Under the pieces are notes generated by a model. The model ran no database searches, was not told the DNA's origin, and saw only the letters and a list, made by a program, of their open reading frames with translations. Source: Altererythrobacter ishigakiensis (GTDB taxonomy: Bacteria; Pseudomonadota; Alphaproteobacteria; Sphingomonadales; Sphingomonadaceae). From it: a DNA stretch of 64,000 bases. The stretch spans positions 1 to 64,000 of the forward strand of contig NZ_CP015963.1 of NCBI RefSeq assembly GCF_001663155.1, read 5' to 3'. The translations under genes and the position numbers were made by a program. Below, piece by piece: positions 8,543-17,800 of this stretch (the stretch's first letter is position 1; each line of letters starts with the position of its first letter).

Positions 8543-9451
8543 ATGACGCAAACTGCGATTGAATTGGTTGAAGTCGGCCCACGTGACGGGCTGCAGAACG
8601 AACCGGACATCGTCTCGACGCAGGTCAAGCTCGAGATGATTGACCGCATGCTGGGCTATGGTGCGCGGCGGCTTGAGGTTGCCAGCTTCGTCCATCCGAA
8701 GCGCGTGCCGCAGATGGCGGATGCTGAAGATGTGATTGCTGGTCTGCCTGATCGCGATGAGGCAACCTATATCGGCCTGACCCTCAACAAACGCGGCGTG
8801 ATGCGCGGCCTTGCGACCCGTGACGGCGGAAAGCGCGGTATCGATCAGGTCGGCTGCGTGCTGGTGGCCAGCGACACCTTCGGCCAGAAAAATCAGGGGC
8901 AAACCATCGCCGAAGGGATTGCAGAGAACCGCGATATGATCCGTTTTGCCAAGGCAGAAGGAATGCGCGCGCAGATCACCATCAGCGCGGCGTTCGGCTG
9001 TCCGTTTGAAGGCGAAGTCAAACTCGACACGGTCCTTCAGATCGTTGAAGAGATGGCCGCTGAAGGCCCTGAAGAAATCGCGCTTGCCGACACAATCGGC
9101 GTAGGCACGCCAGCACAAGTGAGCGAACTGTTCGGGCGGTTGAGTGAGCTGCTGCGCGATGACATCCCGATGCGGGCGCATTTTCACAACACCCGCGGCA
9201 CTGGCATCGCCAATGCATGGGCCGCGTATCAAGCGGGCGTGCGTACTTTTGATGCGGCGCTCGGCGGGCTTGGCGGGTGCCCGTTTGCTCCCAAGGCGAC
9301 CGGAAATATCGCCACTGAGGACCTAATCTACATGATGGAGCGTTCAGGCATCGACAGCGGTGTCGATCTGGATGCGGCCATCGCCACAAACCACTGGTTC
9401 GCTGAAAAGCTGGGCCGCGAATTGCCATCAATGGTCGCGCGCGCGGCCTGA
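8543..9451 (+). CDS. Hydroxymethylglutaryl-CoA lyase-like enzyme
   Basis: 302 aa TIM-barrel lyase of the DRE/HMGL-like family. VEVGPRDGLQNE at the N-terminus supplies the metal site. HFHNTRG and the GLGGCPFA loop with the catalytic Cys are near residues 210 and 240. The ATG at 8543 was chosen over an upstream in-frame start near 8480, because homologues begin just before IELVEVGPRDG and the earlier start would lie inside the operator. It heads an operon with hydantoinase A/B, CaiB and isochorismatase-type genes. In that setting the substrate may be another 3-hydroxy-3-methyl acyl-CoA rather than HMG-CoA. Confidence 0.88.
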   Translation: MTQTAIELVEVGPRDGLQNEPDIVSTQVKLEMIDRMLGYGARRLEVASFVHPKRVPQMADAEDVIAGLPDRDEATYIGLTLNKRGVMRGLATRDGGKRGIDQVGCVLVASDTFGQKNQGQTIAEGIAENRDMIRFAKAEGMRAQITISAAFGCPFEGEVKLDTVLQIVEEMAAEGPEEIALADTIGVGTPAQVSELFGRLSELLRDDIPMRAHFHNTRGTGIANAWAAYQAGVRTFDAALGGLGGCPFAPKATGNIATEDLIYMMERSGIDSGVDLDAAIATNHWFAEKLGRELPSMVARAA

Positions 9452-9472
9452 TCAGAAAGTCACGGAGAAGGT

Positions 9473-11530
9473 ATGACTTATAGGCTAGGCGTCGACGTAG
9501 GCGGGACATTTACCGACCTGCTGCTGTTCGACGAGGGAAGCGGAAAATTCTGGCGACACAAGACGCCGTCGACCCCGCATGACAGTTCTGAAGGCATTTT
9601 GAACGGCGTGAAGGCGATCACTGCTGAGGCGGGTGTCTCTGCAAGCGATATCGCATACTTCCTGCACGGAACCACGGTCGCAACCAACGCCGTGCTGGAA
9701 GGCAAAGGCGCGAAAGTCGGTCTGGTCACGACAGAAGGCTACCGCGATATCATGCAAATCGCGCGCAGCTTTGTACCGGGCGGCCTCGCAGCGTGGATCG
9801 TCTGGCCCAAGCCGCAGCCACTCGCACATCTGGAGGATACCGTCGAAGTGCCCGGTCGGATGGATGCCGATGGCAACGAAGTACGCCCGCTTAACGAAGA
9901 CGTGGTGCGCACGGCGCTACAGAAGCTCAAAGCCAATGGCGTCGAGGCGCTAACCGTCAGCCTGATCAATGCTTACGTCAATGGCGCGCATGAAAAGCGC
10001 ATTGGCGAAATCGCGGCGGAGGAGCTGCCCGGGATTCCTGTGTCGTTGAGCCATGAAGTCCTGCCGGAAATGCAAGAGTATGAGCGCACGCTGTCGACAG
10101 TCGCCAATGCGGCGGTGCGCCCGGTGGTGAGCAAGTATGTCTCGAACCTGCGCAACAAGCTCGAGGATGAAGGGCTGGAGGGCAAGCTTTCGCTGCTGCG
10201 TTCTGACGGCGGGTTGATGAGTAGCCACAAGGCCGAAGAGCATCCAGTCAACATCCTGATGTCCGGCCCCGCTGGCGGTGTGACCGGTGCCAAATGGGTG
10301 GGCAAGAACGCGGGCCTCTCCAACATTCTCACGCTGGATGTTGGCGGAACCTCGACTGACGTGGCTTTGATTGAAGGCTTGGAAGCGCGCCGCGTGCGCA
10401 CCACAGAAGTCGGCCACTTGTCTGTGCGTGCCTCTGCGCTGGATGTGAAAACCGTGGGTGCTGGCGGCGGCTCGATCGCACACGTGCCTGAACTGACGAA
10501 GGCCTTGCGCGTTGGCCCTGAAAGCGCGGGCGCGGTGCCGGGGCCGGTCGCTTATGGCAAGGGCGGCGAATTGCCGACGGTGACCGATGCCAATGTCGTG
10601 CTCGGCTATCTGCCAGAAGACTTGCTTGGCGGCAGCTTCCAGCTTGACCGCGAAGGCGCGAAGAAAGCGGTGCAGACAGTTGCCGATGCGCTGGGCGTTG
10701 GACTGATGGAGGCGGCGCGCGGCATCATCGACATTGTGAATGAAAATATGTTCGGCGCACTGCGCATGATCAGCGTTCAGCAGGGCTATGACCCGCGCGA
10801 ATTTGCGCTGATGGGCTTTGGCGGCGCGGGACCGTTGCATGTGAATGCCGTTGCCAAGCTGATGGGCAGCTGGCCCGCGGTTTCACCGGTTTCGCCGGGC
10901 GTGCTTTGCGCGCTAGGCGATGCGACCACACAGATGCGCACGGAAACAGCGCGTAGTTTTTCCAAGCTCGCCAAGGATACGACGATTGCCGATCTCGAAG
11001 CGGTGCTTGATGAAATGGCGGCGCAAACACGTGGTGAATTGCTCGCTGACGGGATTGCGGATGAGCAGATCACCGTCGAGTTCGAGGTCGACATCCGTTA
11101 TGCGGGGCAAGCGTTTGAAGTGCCGCTGACTATCGACAAGACCGTGCTGGAAGCCGACGGGATTGAAGGCATTCTGGCGCGTTTTGATGAAGAGCATTTG
11201 CGCCTCTTCACCTTCAACATGGAAACGCCGCACGAAATCGTAAACCTGCGCGCGGTCGCGCTGGGGCAGGCGCCTGCCCTGCCCGCCGCAGAACTGCCCA
11301 AGGGGGACGGCGATCCATCGGCTGCGAAGATCCGTGACCACACGCTGTGGATGGACGGGAAAGAGCAAGCGGCGGTTATCTATGACCGCGCGAAATTGCG
11401 CCAGGGGGACATGATCCCCGGCCCCGCCATTATCACTGAGATGGACTCGACCACGCTAGTTGAAAGCGGCTGCGAAGCGACCATCGACAAGGTGGGCAAT
11501 ATCCTCATCAACCCTAAAGCGGAGGGCTGA
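9473..11530 (+). CDS. hyuA: Hydantoinase A / 5-oxoprolinase N-terminal-type subunit
   Basis: 685 aa ATP-dependent subunit of the hydantoinase/oxoprolinase/acetone carboxylase superfamily. The start GVDVGGTFTDLLLF is the diagnostic ATP-binding phosphate loop. A second phosphate loop, LTLDVGGTSTDVALI, lies near residue 288, and MGFGGAGPLH lies near 450. The ATG has a GGAGAAGG ribosome site 21 bp after the lyase. The next gene encodes the matching B subunit. The pair would hydrolyse a lactam, imide or hydantoin ring at the cost of ATP, or carboxylate a ketone; sequence alone does not decide which. Confidence 0.92.
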   Translation: MTYRLGVDVGGTFTDLLLFDEGSGKFWRHKTPSTPHDSSEGILNGVKAITAEAGVSASDIAYFLHGTTVATNAVLEGKGAKVGLVTTEGYRDIMQIARSFVPGGLAAWIVWPKPQPLAHLEDTVEVPGRMDADGNEVRPLNEDVVRTALQKLKANGVEALTVSLINAYVNGAHEKRIGEIAAEELPGIPVSLSHEVLPEMQEYERTLSTVANAAVRPVVSKYVSNLRNKLEDEGLEGKLSLLRSDGGLMSSHKAEEHPVNILMSGPAGGVTGAKWVGKNAGLSNILTLDVGGTSTDVALIEGLEARRVRTTEVGHLSVRASALDVKTVGAGGGSIAHVPELTKALRVGPESAGAVPGPVAYGKGGELPTVTDANVVLGYLPEDLLGGSFQLDREGAKKAVQTVADALGVGLMEAARGIIDIVNENMFGALRMISVQQGYDPREFALMGFGGAGPLHVNAVAKLMGSWPAVSPVSPGVLCALGDATTQMRTETARSFSKLAKDTTIADLEAVLDEMAAQTRGELLADGIADEQITVEFEVDIRYAGQAFEVPLTIDKTVLEADGIEGILARFDEEHLRLFTFNMETPHEIVNLRAVALGQAPALPAAELPKGDGDPSAAKIRDHTLWMDGKEQAAVIYDRAKLRQGDMIPGPAIITEMDSTTLVESGCEATIDKVGNILINPKAEG

Positions 11531-11534
11531 TCCG

Positions 11535-13430
11535 ATGCCAGCACAGATTATCGAAACCAATGACACTCCGTTCCAGAAGGTCGACATCGACCCGGTTACG
11601 CTCGACATCATCGAGAACGCACTGCGCAACGCCCGCATCGAAATGGACGCGACGCTGGTGCGCACCGCCATGTCGCCCGGCATCCGCGAACAAGGTGATG
11701 CTTTCCCGCTGATCGCTGACCCTGCAGGCAAGATGATCGTCGGTCAGTTCGGCAGCTTCATCGACGGCTTTCTGAAGGGCTACAACGACACACTGGAAGA
11801 CGGCGACATGATCTTCCTGTCAGACCCCTATTCCTGCGAAGGGGCGATTTCGCACTCGAATGACTGGCTGGTGCTGCTGCCCGTGTTCAAGGATGGGCGA
11901 TTGATCGCCTACACCGCGATGTTCGGCCACCAGTCTGACATTGGCGGGTCGGTGCCGGGTTCTATGCCAATCGGTGCCAGCTCGATCTTCGAAGAGGGCG
12001 TGCGCATTCCGCCGGTCAAGATCTGGAAGAAAGGCGAATACAATGACGACCTGATGAAGCTCGTCATGCATCAGACGCGCAAGCCCGACTGGTGCCAGGC
12101 GGACTTGAACGCGCTCATCGCCAGCTGCCGTGTTGCTGCCCGCCGCGTGGTCGAGATGGCGGAGCGCTTTGGCGACGATGTCTACTATTCCGCGACGCAG
12201 GAACTGCTCGATCGCAACTATCGCGCGATGAAAGCGCTCATATCGATGGCGGTGGCGGAAAAGCCCGCCAGCTTTGAGGATTACATCTGCGACGATGGCA
12301 AGGGATATGGCCCTTACAAGATCAAATGCACGATGTGGCGCGATGGCGAGAAGGTCATTCTCGATTTCGATGGCACTGATCCGCAATCTGCCGCCTCGAT
12401 CAACTTTTACCTCAATGAGAACATGTTCAAGATGTTCTTCGGCATCTACATGATCATGGTCTTCGACCCGCAAATCCTGTTCAACGACGGGTTCTACGAT
12501 CTGATCGAAGTGCGCATCCCGGAAGGATCGCTGCTGAAGCCGCAATTCCCCGCAGCGCTCTCGGGTCGCACCCACGCGCTGGGTCGCATTTTTGACATTC
12601 TGGGCGGATTGCTGGGCCAAGGTACGCCGGAATTCCTGAATGCCGCCGGTTTCAGCTCATCACCCCACCTATTCTACTCAGGCTGGGATAAGCGAGGCGG
12701 CAAGGATGCCGAGTGGTTCCAGCTGTTCCAGATCGGATTTGGCGGTATTCCTGGCAGGCCATTGGGCGATGGGCCAGACGGGCATTCGCTGTGGCCGGGC
12801 TTTACCAATGTCCCGAACGAGTTTCTGGAAAAGTATTTCCCGCTGCGGATTGAGCGATACTCAACCGAACCCGACAGCGGCGGCGCTGGCCTGCACCGCG
12901 GCGGCAACGGCATTCACATGACCTACCGCTTCCTGGCCGATGGCGAGATCGCCGTGCATGATGACCGCTGGTTCGTCCCGCCTTGGGGCGTCAATGGCGG
13001 CCATCCGGGCATGCGTGCCAAGAAAGTGCTTGAGCGCGCGGACGGCACAACCGAAATCGTGGGCAACAAGGTTGAAGATGTGCCGGTAAAGGAAGGCGAT
13101 CTCTTGCACTACATCACCTGGGGCGGTGGCGGCTGGGGTGACCCGCTGGAACGCGATCCGGAGATTGTGGGTCTCGAAATCCGCCAAGGCCTCGTCACGC
13201 CTGAAGGCGCCAAGCACTATGGCGTCATCGTGGACGAGAACGGGGTTGTGGACGCGGACGCAACGGACAAGCTGCGCGCAGAGATGAAGGCTTCACGCGG
13301 TGAGCTGCCGCTGTTCGACTACGGCCCCTCAATCGATGACCTGCGCGCCAATTGCGAAGCGGAGACAGGTCTGCCGGCTCCAATTCAGCCCGTCTGGAAC
13401 GAAGCCTTTGAACGTGAGGCAGCCGAGTAA
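11535..13430 (+). CDS. hyuB: Hydantoinase B / 5-oxoprolinase C-terminal-type subunit
   Basis: 631 aa, the partner of the preceding A subunit. The ATG at 11535 is used because the protein then begins at MPAQIIE and aligns with the family start VDIDPVTLDIIENALRN; an in-frame frame upstream lies inside hyuA. Conserved stretches include MSPGIREQGDAF near residue 55, FGHQSDIGG near 130 and SGGAGLHRGGNG near 450. It is 4 bp from the A subunit, and its stop shares one base with the CaiB start (TAATG), which points to translational coupling. Confidence 0.92.
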   Translation: MPAQIIETNDTPFQKVDIDPVTLDIIENALRNARIEMDATLVRTAMSPGIREQGDAFPLIADPAGKMIVGQFGSFIDGFLKGYNDTLEDGDMIFLSDPYSCEGAISHSNDWLVLLPVFKDGRLIAYTAMFGHQSDIGGSVPGSMPIGASSIFEEGVRIPPVKIWKKGEYNDDLMKLVMHQTRKPDWCQADLNALIASCRVAARRVVEMAERFGDDVYYSATQELLDRNYRAMKALISMAVAEKPASFEDYICDDGKGYGPYKIKCTMWRDGEKVILDFDGTDPQSAASINFYLNENMFKMFFGIYMIMVFDPQILFNDGFYDLIEVRIPEGSLLKPQFPAALSGRTHALGRIFDILGGLLGQGTPEFLNAAGFSSSPHLFYSGWDKRGGKDAEWFQLFQIGFGGIPGRPLGDGPDGHSLWPGFTNVPNEFLEKYFPLRIERYSTEPDSGGAGLHRGGNGIHMTYRFLADGEIAVHDDRWFVPPWGVNGGHPGMRAKKVLERADGTTEIVGNKVEDVPVKEGDLLHYITWGGGGWGDPLERDPEIVGLEIRQGLVTPEGAKHYGVIVDENGVVDADATDKLRAEMKASRGELPLFDYGPSIDDLRANCEAETGLPAPIQPVWNEAFEREAAE

Positions 13431-14611
13431 TGGGCGCACTTGATGATATTCGCGTTGTTGAGATGGGCCAGCTGCTCGCCGGTCCATTTTGCGGCCAGTT
13501 GCTGGGCGACATGGGCGCTGACGTGATCAAGATTGAACCGCCCGGTGCGGGCGACCCCATGCGGTTGTGGGGGCAAGGCGATGAAAAGGTCCAATGGGAA
13601 GTGATTGGCCGCAACAAGCGCTCGGTCACTTGCAATCTGCGCGTCCCAGAAGGGCAAGAGTTGGCCCGCAAACTGATCGCCAAGGCCGACGTTCTTATCG
13701 AAAATTTCAAACCTGGCACATTGGAGAAGTGGGGCCTTTCGCCGGAAGAACTGCACAAGGAAAACCCGGGGCTGATCATCGCACGCATGTCTGGCTATGG
13801 ACAGGACGGGCCGTATTCTGGCCGCGCAGGCTTTGGCGGGATTGGCGAAGCGATGGGGGGCTGGCGCTATATCGTCGGCGATCCTGACAGGCCACCTGCG
13901 CGCATGGGCGTCTCTATCGGTGACACGCTATGTGCGTCGTATGGCTGCATGGGCGTTCTAGCAGCGCTGCATCACCGAGAGAAAACCGGCCAGGGCCAAG
14001 TGGTCGATACTGCACTTTACGAAGCCGTGTTGCAGGTCATGGAGGGGCTGGTGCCCGAGTATGACCGCAATGGCTTCATTCGCGAGCGTTCTGGATCCAT
14101 CTTGCCCGGTATTGCGCCGTCAAATGTCTACAAGTGCAAGGACGGGCACTTCATGATCGGCGCAAACAAAGATGAGATCTTTGCGCGTCTGGCACAGGCC
14201 ATGGGCCAGCCCGAGCTGGCTGACGATCCGAAATACGCAACCCATATCGCTCGCGGGAAAAACCAGACCGAGCTTGACGATCTGGTCAACGCCTGGACCG
14301 GCAGTCTGACCGTAGCGGAAGTCGAACAGGCGACAATCGACTATTCGATTCCTGCCGGGAAAGTGTATCGAGCCCCTGAAATGATCGAAGACCCGCATTT
14401 TCAGGCTCGCGAAGCGATTATCGAAGTCGAGACTGAGACCCGCGGAAAGCTGAAAATGCAGAATGCCTTTCCCAAACTGTCACAAACGCCGTCGGGTGTG
14501 CGCCGCCCCGCGCCCTCGACGCCGGGGCAGCACAATGAAGAGGTTTTGTCCGAACTGCTTGGCTATGACGCAAAGATGATCGAGGCTATGCAAGAAGCAG
14601 GTGTGATCTGA
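13430..14611 (+). CDS. CaiB/BaiF family CoA-transferase (family III)
   Basis: 393 aa. Family III CoA-transferases move CoA between acyl donors through an aspartyl anhydride. LGDMGADVIKIEPPGAGDP near residue 30 is the family signature. VDTALYEAV near 180 contains the expected catalytic Asp. A proline-rich dimer tail ends the protein. The start overlaps the hyuB stop by one base. With a neighbouring HMG-CoA-lyase-like gene, it probably activates the hydroxy-acid product of the hydantoinase so the lyase can cleave it; this is inference. Confidence 0.92.
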   Translation: MGALDDIRVVEMGQLLAGPFCGQLLGDMGADVIKIEPPGAGDPMRLWGQGDEKVQWEVIGRNKRSVTCNLRVPEGQELARKLIAKADVLIENFKPGTLEKWGLSPEELHKENPGLIIARMSGYGQDGPYSGRAGFGGIGEAMGGWRYIVGDPDRPPARMGVSIGDTLCASYGCMGVLAALHHREKTGQGQVVDTALYEAVLQVMEGLVPEYDRNGFIRERSGSILPGIAPSNVYKCKDGHFMIGANKDEIFARLAQAMGQPELADDPKYATHIARGKNQTELDDLVNAWTGSLTVAEVEQATIDYSIPAGKVYRAPEMIEDPHFQAREAIIEVETETRGKLKMQNAFPKLSQTPSGVRRPAPSTPGQHNEEVLSELLGYDAKMIEAMQEAGVI

Positions 14612-14662
14612 CGCTGAATTTTGCGAAAAAGCGAGTGTGACGCACGAACAGTAGCGAGACTA

Positions 14663-15295
14663 ATGATGCCTGAAAATCGCGATGCGAACTACGCCAAGGC
14701 GTACAATGGCAAAGCTGGCTTTGGCTCGTATCCGGCCTTGCTGATGGTTGATTTCGTGGAGGCCTACTTCGATCCCGACTGCGAGCTATACGCAGATGTC
14801 GATAATGCGCTCCAATCCGCCTTACGTGTACGCGAGGCGGCACATGAGGCTAACATACCCGTCGTCCTGACAAATGTCGTTTATCATGACAGCGGTATCG
14901 ATGGAGGCCGCTTTTTTGAAAAGGTACGCCCGTTGAGGCACTTCCTTGAGGGCAGCCCGATGGGCGATTGGCCAAAAGGCTTAGTCCCAACTGATCGCGA
15001 ACTGATCATATCGAAGCAATATCCGAGCGCCTTTTTCGGCACTTCGCTCGCCTCGACCCTCACTGCCATGGGCGTCGACAATGTGATCCTAACAGGATTG
15101 ACCACCAGCGGCTGTGTTCGGGCGTCATGCGTCGATTCGATGTCACATGGCTTTATCACAACTGTTGTGCGCGATGCCTGCGGTGATCGCCATTCCGATC
15201 CACACGAAGCCAATTTGTTCGATATGCAAGCCAAATATGCCGATGTCGTCTCTGAGAAAGAGATTCTCGACTACTTATCGGCATTGCCGCGATAG
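14663..15295 (+). CDS. Isochorismatase-family cysteine hydrolase (N-carbamoylsarcosine amidase-like)
   Basis: 210 aa. The catalytic triad of the family is visible: Asp in LLMVDFVEAYF, Lys in IISKQYPSAFFG, and Cys in GLTTSGCVRASCVDSM. The TSGCVRAS form is typical of N-carbamoylsarcosine amidase-like amidohydrolases rather than true isochorismatases. The ATG at 14663 (or 14666) is preferred over a start at 14621, which adds 14 residues unlike the family. It lies 51 bp after CaiB and is probably the last gene of the operon. It may remove a carbamoyl or amide group from the ring-opened product. Confidence 0.87.
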   Translation: MMPENRDANYAKAYNGKAGFGSYPALLMVDFVEAYFDPDCELYADVDNALQSALRVREAAHEANIPVVLTNVVYHDSGIDGGRFFEKVRPLRHFLEGSPMGDWPKGLVPTDRELIISKQYPSAFFGTSLASTLTAMGVDNVILTGLTTSGCVRASCVDSMSHGFITTVVRDACGDRHSDPHEANLFDMQAKYADVVSEKEILDYLSALPR

Positions 15296-15399
15296 AGCCG
15301 CCAAGCTCAAGAGCTAAAGAGAATTGTTTACTGGCCCATCCATCTGGGCCGCCAGAATTCGCGGCATCAAAATCAGAATGTCGGAACAATCATCGATCG

Positions 15400-15490
<91 letters not shown>

Positions 15491-15661
15491 GCAGTGAAAG
15501 TGCAATGCAGCTCGCAAAAAAGCGAGCTATCAGCCAAATCGGGAGCGCGGCGGTTAGCTGAAGCCCACCGCCTTGCCAAGTACAAATTCACCGCAAAACT
15601 GGGGACGGAGTTCGTACACTCCCTTGTCTAACAAGCGTGATCACCCATATCCTGCCTCACT
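15491..15661. other. Spacer between tRNA-Ser and hspQ
   Basis: About 170 bp upstream of both the tRNA (minus) and hspQ (plus). The only structure seen is a perfect 7-bp hairpin at 15509-15528 (AGCTCGC / GCGAGCT with an A6 loop). Nothing else was recognised. Confidence 0.4.
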
Positions 15662-16042
15662 ATGGACAGAACTGTGTTCTTTTCCAGCCAGGCTGGCCGC
15701 ACAATCGAAGCCCCACGGCACGTCCGCTCCCGCTTCGGAATTGGTGATGTCGTACGTCACCGCATGTTCGATTTCCGGGGCGTGATCTTCGACATCGATC
15801 CGGTCTTCGCCAATAGCGAAGAATGGTATCAATCAATTCCTGAGGAAATTCGCCCGCATCGCGACCAGCCTTTCTATCACTTGCTGGCGGAGAATGATGA
15901 CAGTTCCTATGTCGCATATGTCAGCCAACAAAACCTGTTGGCTGATGCGAGTGCAGGCCCGATCGACCACCCGCAGATTGCGCAATTGTTCGAGCAGTTT
16001 GACGGTAAGCGTTACCGTATGCGCCGCGCACTGACGCACTAG
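15662..16042 (+). CDS. hspQ: Heat shock protein HspQ (YccV-like)
   Basis: 126 aa. The conserved core FGIGDVVRHRMFDFRGVIFD near residue 25 and RPFYHLL-type DQPFYHLLAEND near 68 identify HspQ/YccV. These proteins are linked to Lon protease specificity and to hemimethylated-DNA binding in enterobacteria. The last 30 residues (DHPQIAQLFEQFDG) follow the family pattern. It stands alone between tRNA-Ser and a convergent permease gene, 6 bp from the latter's stop. Confidence 0.88.
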   Translation: MDRTVFFSSQAGRTIEAPRHVRSRFGIGDVVRHRMFDFRGVIFDIDPVFANSEEWYQSIPEEIRPHRDQPFYHLLAENDDSSYVAYVSQQNLLADASAGPIDHPQIAQLFEQFDGKRYRMRRALTH

Positions 16043-16048
16043 GCTCGA

Positions 16049-16942
16049 CTAATCCTTGAGTTTCCAGCCGGACCGCAAGACCATATAAACCAAGGTTGCC
16101 AGCACAAGGTTGAGCGCCCCGAGGCCGATCGCAGCTTGAACTATAGCGCTCGACCCTTCACCGATATCGCTTTCGCCAATGAAGCCATAACGGAAGCCAG
16201 AGATAACATAGAAAAACGGGTTAGCACGGCTGACAGCCTGAAAGGCTGGCGCCAAATTATCGATCACATAGAAAGTGCCGGATAGCAGTGACAGCGGCGC
16301 CACCACGAAATTGGTGATCGCAGCATTGTGATCGAACTTTTCTGACCAGATAGAGGTCATCAACCCCATCAGTGACAACATAACTGCGCCCATCAGGCCG
16401 AACCAGATTATCGCCCACCAATGCTCGACCGAAAGACTAACGCCGGGCCATAGCAGCATCGCCAGTCCAACAGCCCCGCCAACCATCATGGCGCGGGTTA
16501 CCGCCGCGCCCACAATACCAATCATCAGTTCACCATAGGAAAGTGGTGGCATCAATAGATCGACGATTGTCCCTTGGATCTTGCCAGCGAGCAGAGAAAA
16601 GGACGAGTTGGCAAAGGCATTCTGCATCATGCCCATCATGATCAGGCCAGGCGCGACAAAAGTCGCGAACGGCGCGCCCAGAACCTCCCGTCCTCCTCGA
16701 CCCAGGGCGACCGAAAAGATAACCAGAAACAGCAATGTGGTGACGGCAGGCCCCCAAATAGTCTGCGTGTGCACCTTGAGAAACCGCCGAACCTCCTTAA
16801 TATAGAGACTCCAAAGGCCAATGCGGTTGATCCCGGAAATCACGGGTACGCCGCGTGGCGAAAAACGGGTCCCTTCGCCCGATTGATCCATATCGAGGGG
16901 TGCCTCCGAATTCGGGCTGGCAGCAGGTGCTTGATCGGCCAT
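16049..16942 (-). CDS. ABC-2 type transporter permease
   Basis: 297 aa with start ATG 16942 (MADQAPAAS); a longer frame upstream begins with a basic, unlike segment. A soluble N-terminus of about 50 residues precedes GLWSLYIKEVRRFLKV, the start of the ABC-2 permease domain. About six hydrophobic helices follow, including FVAPGLIMMGMMQNAF and SLLSGTFYVIDNLAP, the typical family signature. Such permeases export polysaccharide, lipid or drug. No ATP-binding partner is next to it, so the substrate and the ATPase are unknown. Confidence 0.85.
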   Translation of the reverse strand: MADQAPAASPNSEAPLDMDQSGEGTRFSPRGVPVISGINRIGLWSLYIKEVRRFLKVHTQTIWGPAVTTLLFLVIFSVALGRGGREVLGAPFATFVAPGLIMMGMMQNAFANSSFSLLAGKIQGTIVDLLMPPLSYGELMIGIVGAAVTRAMMVGGAVGLAMLLWPGVSLSVEHWWAIIWFGLMGAVMLSLMGLMTSIWSEKFDHNAAITNFVVAPLSLLSGTFYVIDNLAPAFQAVSRANPFFYVISGFRYGFIGESDIGEGSSAIVQAAIGLGALNLVLATLVYMVLRSGWKLKD

Positions 16943-17058
16943 GCAGGCGCGCCTAGTGCGATGTCGCGGTCGTGACAAGTCACGCGAACAAGATTCGCGC
17001 TGCTGATTGCCTCTGCCGAGGGGTGACATCGGGGCAAGGACACAGAATTGGAAGATAC

Positions 17059-17733
17059 ATGAGTTGGACTGACGAGCGTATCGCTACGCTGAAGAAAATG
17101 TGGGAAGGCGGATCAACCGCTAGCCAGATCGCGGAAGAGCTTGGCGGTGTCAGCCGCAACGCCGTGATTGGAAAAGCGCATCGGTTGGGGCTCAAGTCGC
17201 GCCCTTCTCCTGTAAAAGCTAACGACAAGAAGAAGAAGGCGCCAGCGAAGAAGCCTGCCCCCAAGCCTGCGGTAAAGAAGGCAGCTCCCAGAGCAGCGCC
17301 TAAGCCAGCCACGCAGCCAGCTGCCAAGCCGACCACTGCGCAAGCTTCGGGTGCCAGTATTCCTTCGCAACCGATCCCTAACAAGACACCTGATCTGCCG
17401 AAAATTGTCTCGGTTGGGCCGGGCGGGTTCTTGCGGCAAGGACCCGGAGACCAACAAGCTCCCATCCCGCCTGCGCCACCGCGTCGCCTGGTGCCCGCGA
17501 AACCAAGCCCGGAAATCGCTGACAAGACGAGCCTGCTTGACCTGACCGAGAAAGTTTGTCGTTGGCCAATGGGGCATCCGGGTGAGCCAGACTTCCACTT
17601 CTGTGGTGAGGCCGTGAACCCGGGCTACCCCTATTGCGTCGAGCATTGCGGACGTGCGTATCAGGCACAGCTGCCGCGCGGTGCGCGCAGACCGCCTCCA
17701 CCGCTACCATTTGGCGGCCCGCGAGTTCGCTAA
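17059..17733 (+). CDS. gcrA: Cell cycle regulator GcrA
   Basis: 224 aa. The start MSWTDERIATLKKMW and the helix-turn-helix ASQIAEELGGVSRNAVIGKA are the hallmark of GcrA, a sigma-70 cofactor that reads GANTC methylation by CcrM in alphaproteobacteria. A Lys/Ala/Pro-rich linker (about 55-160) leads to a C-terminal Cys-rich part, VCRWPMGHPGEPDFHFCG...YCVEHC, which contacts RNA polymerase. The ATG at 17059 begins exactly at the family start. It is divergent from the permease gene and is followed by a terminator at 17747-17783. Confidence 0.95.
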   Translation: MSWTDERIATLKKMWEGGSTASQIAEELGGVSRNAVIGKAHRLGLKSRPSPVKANDKKKKAPAKKPAPKPAVKKAAPRAAPKPATQPAAKPTTAQASGASIPSQPIPNKTPDLPKIVSVGPGGFLRQGPGDQQAPIPPAPPRRLVPAKPSPEIADKTSLLDLTEKVCRWPMGHPGEPDFHFCGEAVNPGYPYCVEHCGRAYQAQLPRGARRPPPPLPFGGPRVR

Positions 17734-17746
17734 AGCATTCAACCAC

Positions 17747-17783
17747 AGGCCCGGTCATCCAGATGGATCGCCGGGCCTTTCTG
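17747..17783 (+). terminator. Rho-independent terminator after gcrA
   Basis: AGGCCCGG (17747-17754) pairs with CCGGGCCT (17771-17778), followed by TTCT. A smaller CATC/GATG pair lies inside the loop. Confidence 0.7.
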
Positions 17784-17800
17784 CCTTCAGGAGATCAACC

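Noticed and set aside
17654..17800. N-terminal extension of the DUF1993 protein
   Set aside because: It overlaps gcrA and the terminator; the ATG at 17801 has a good ribosome site.
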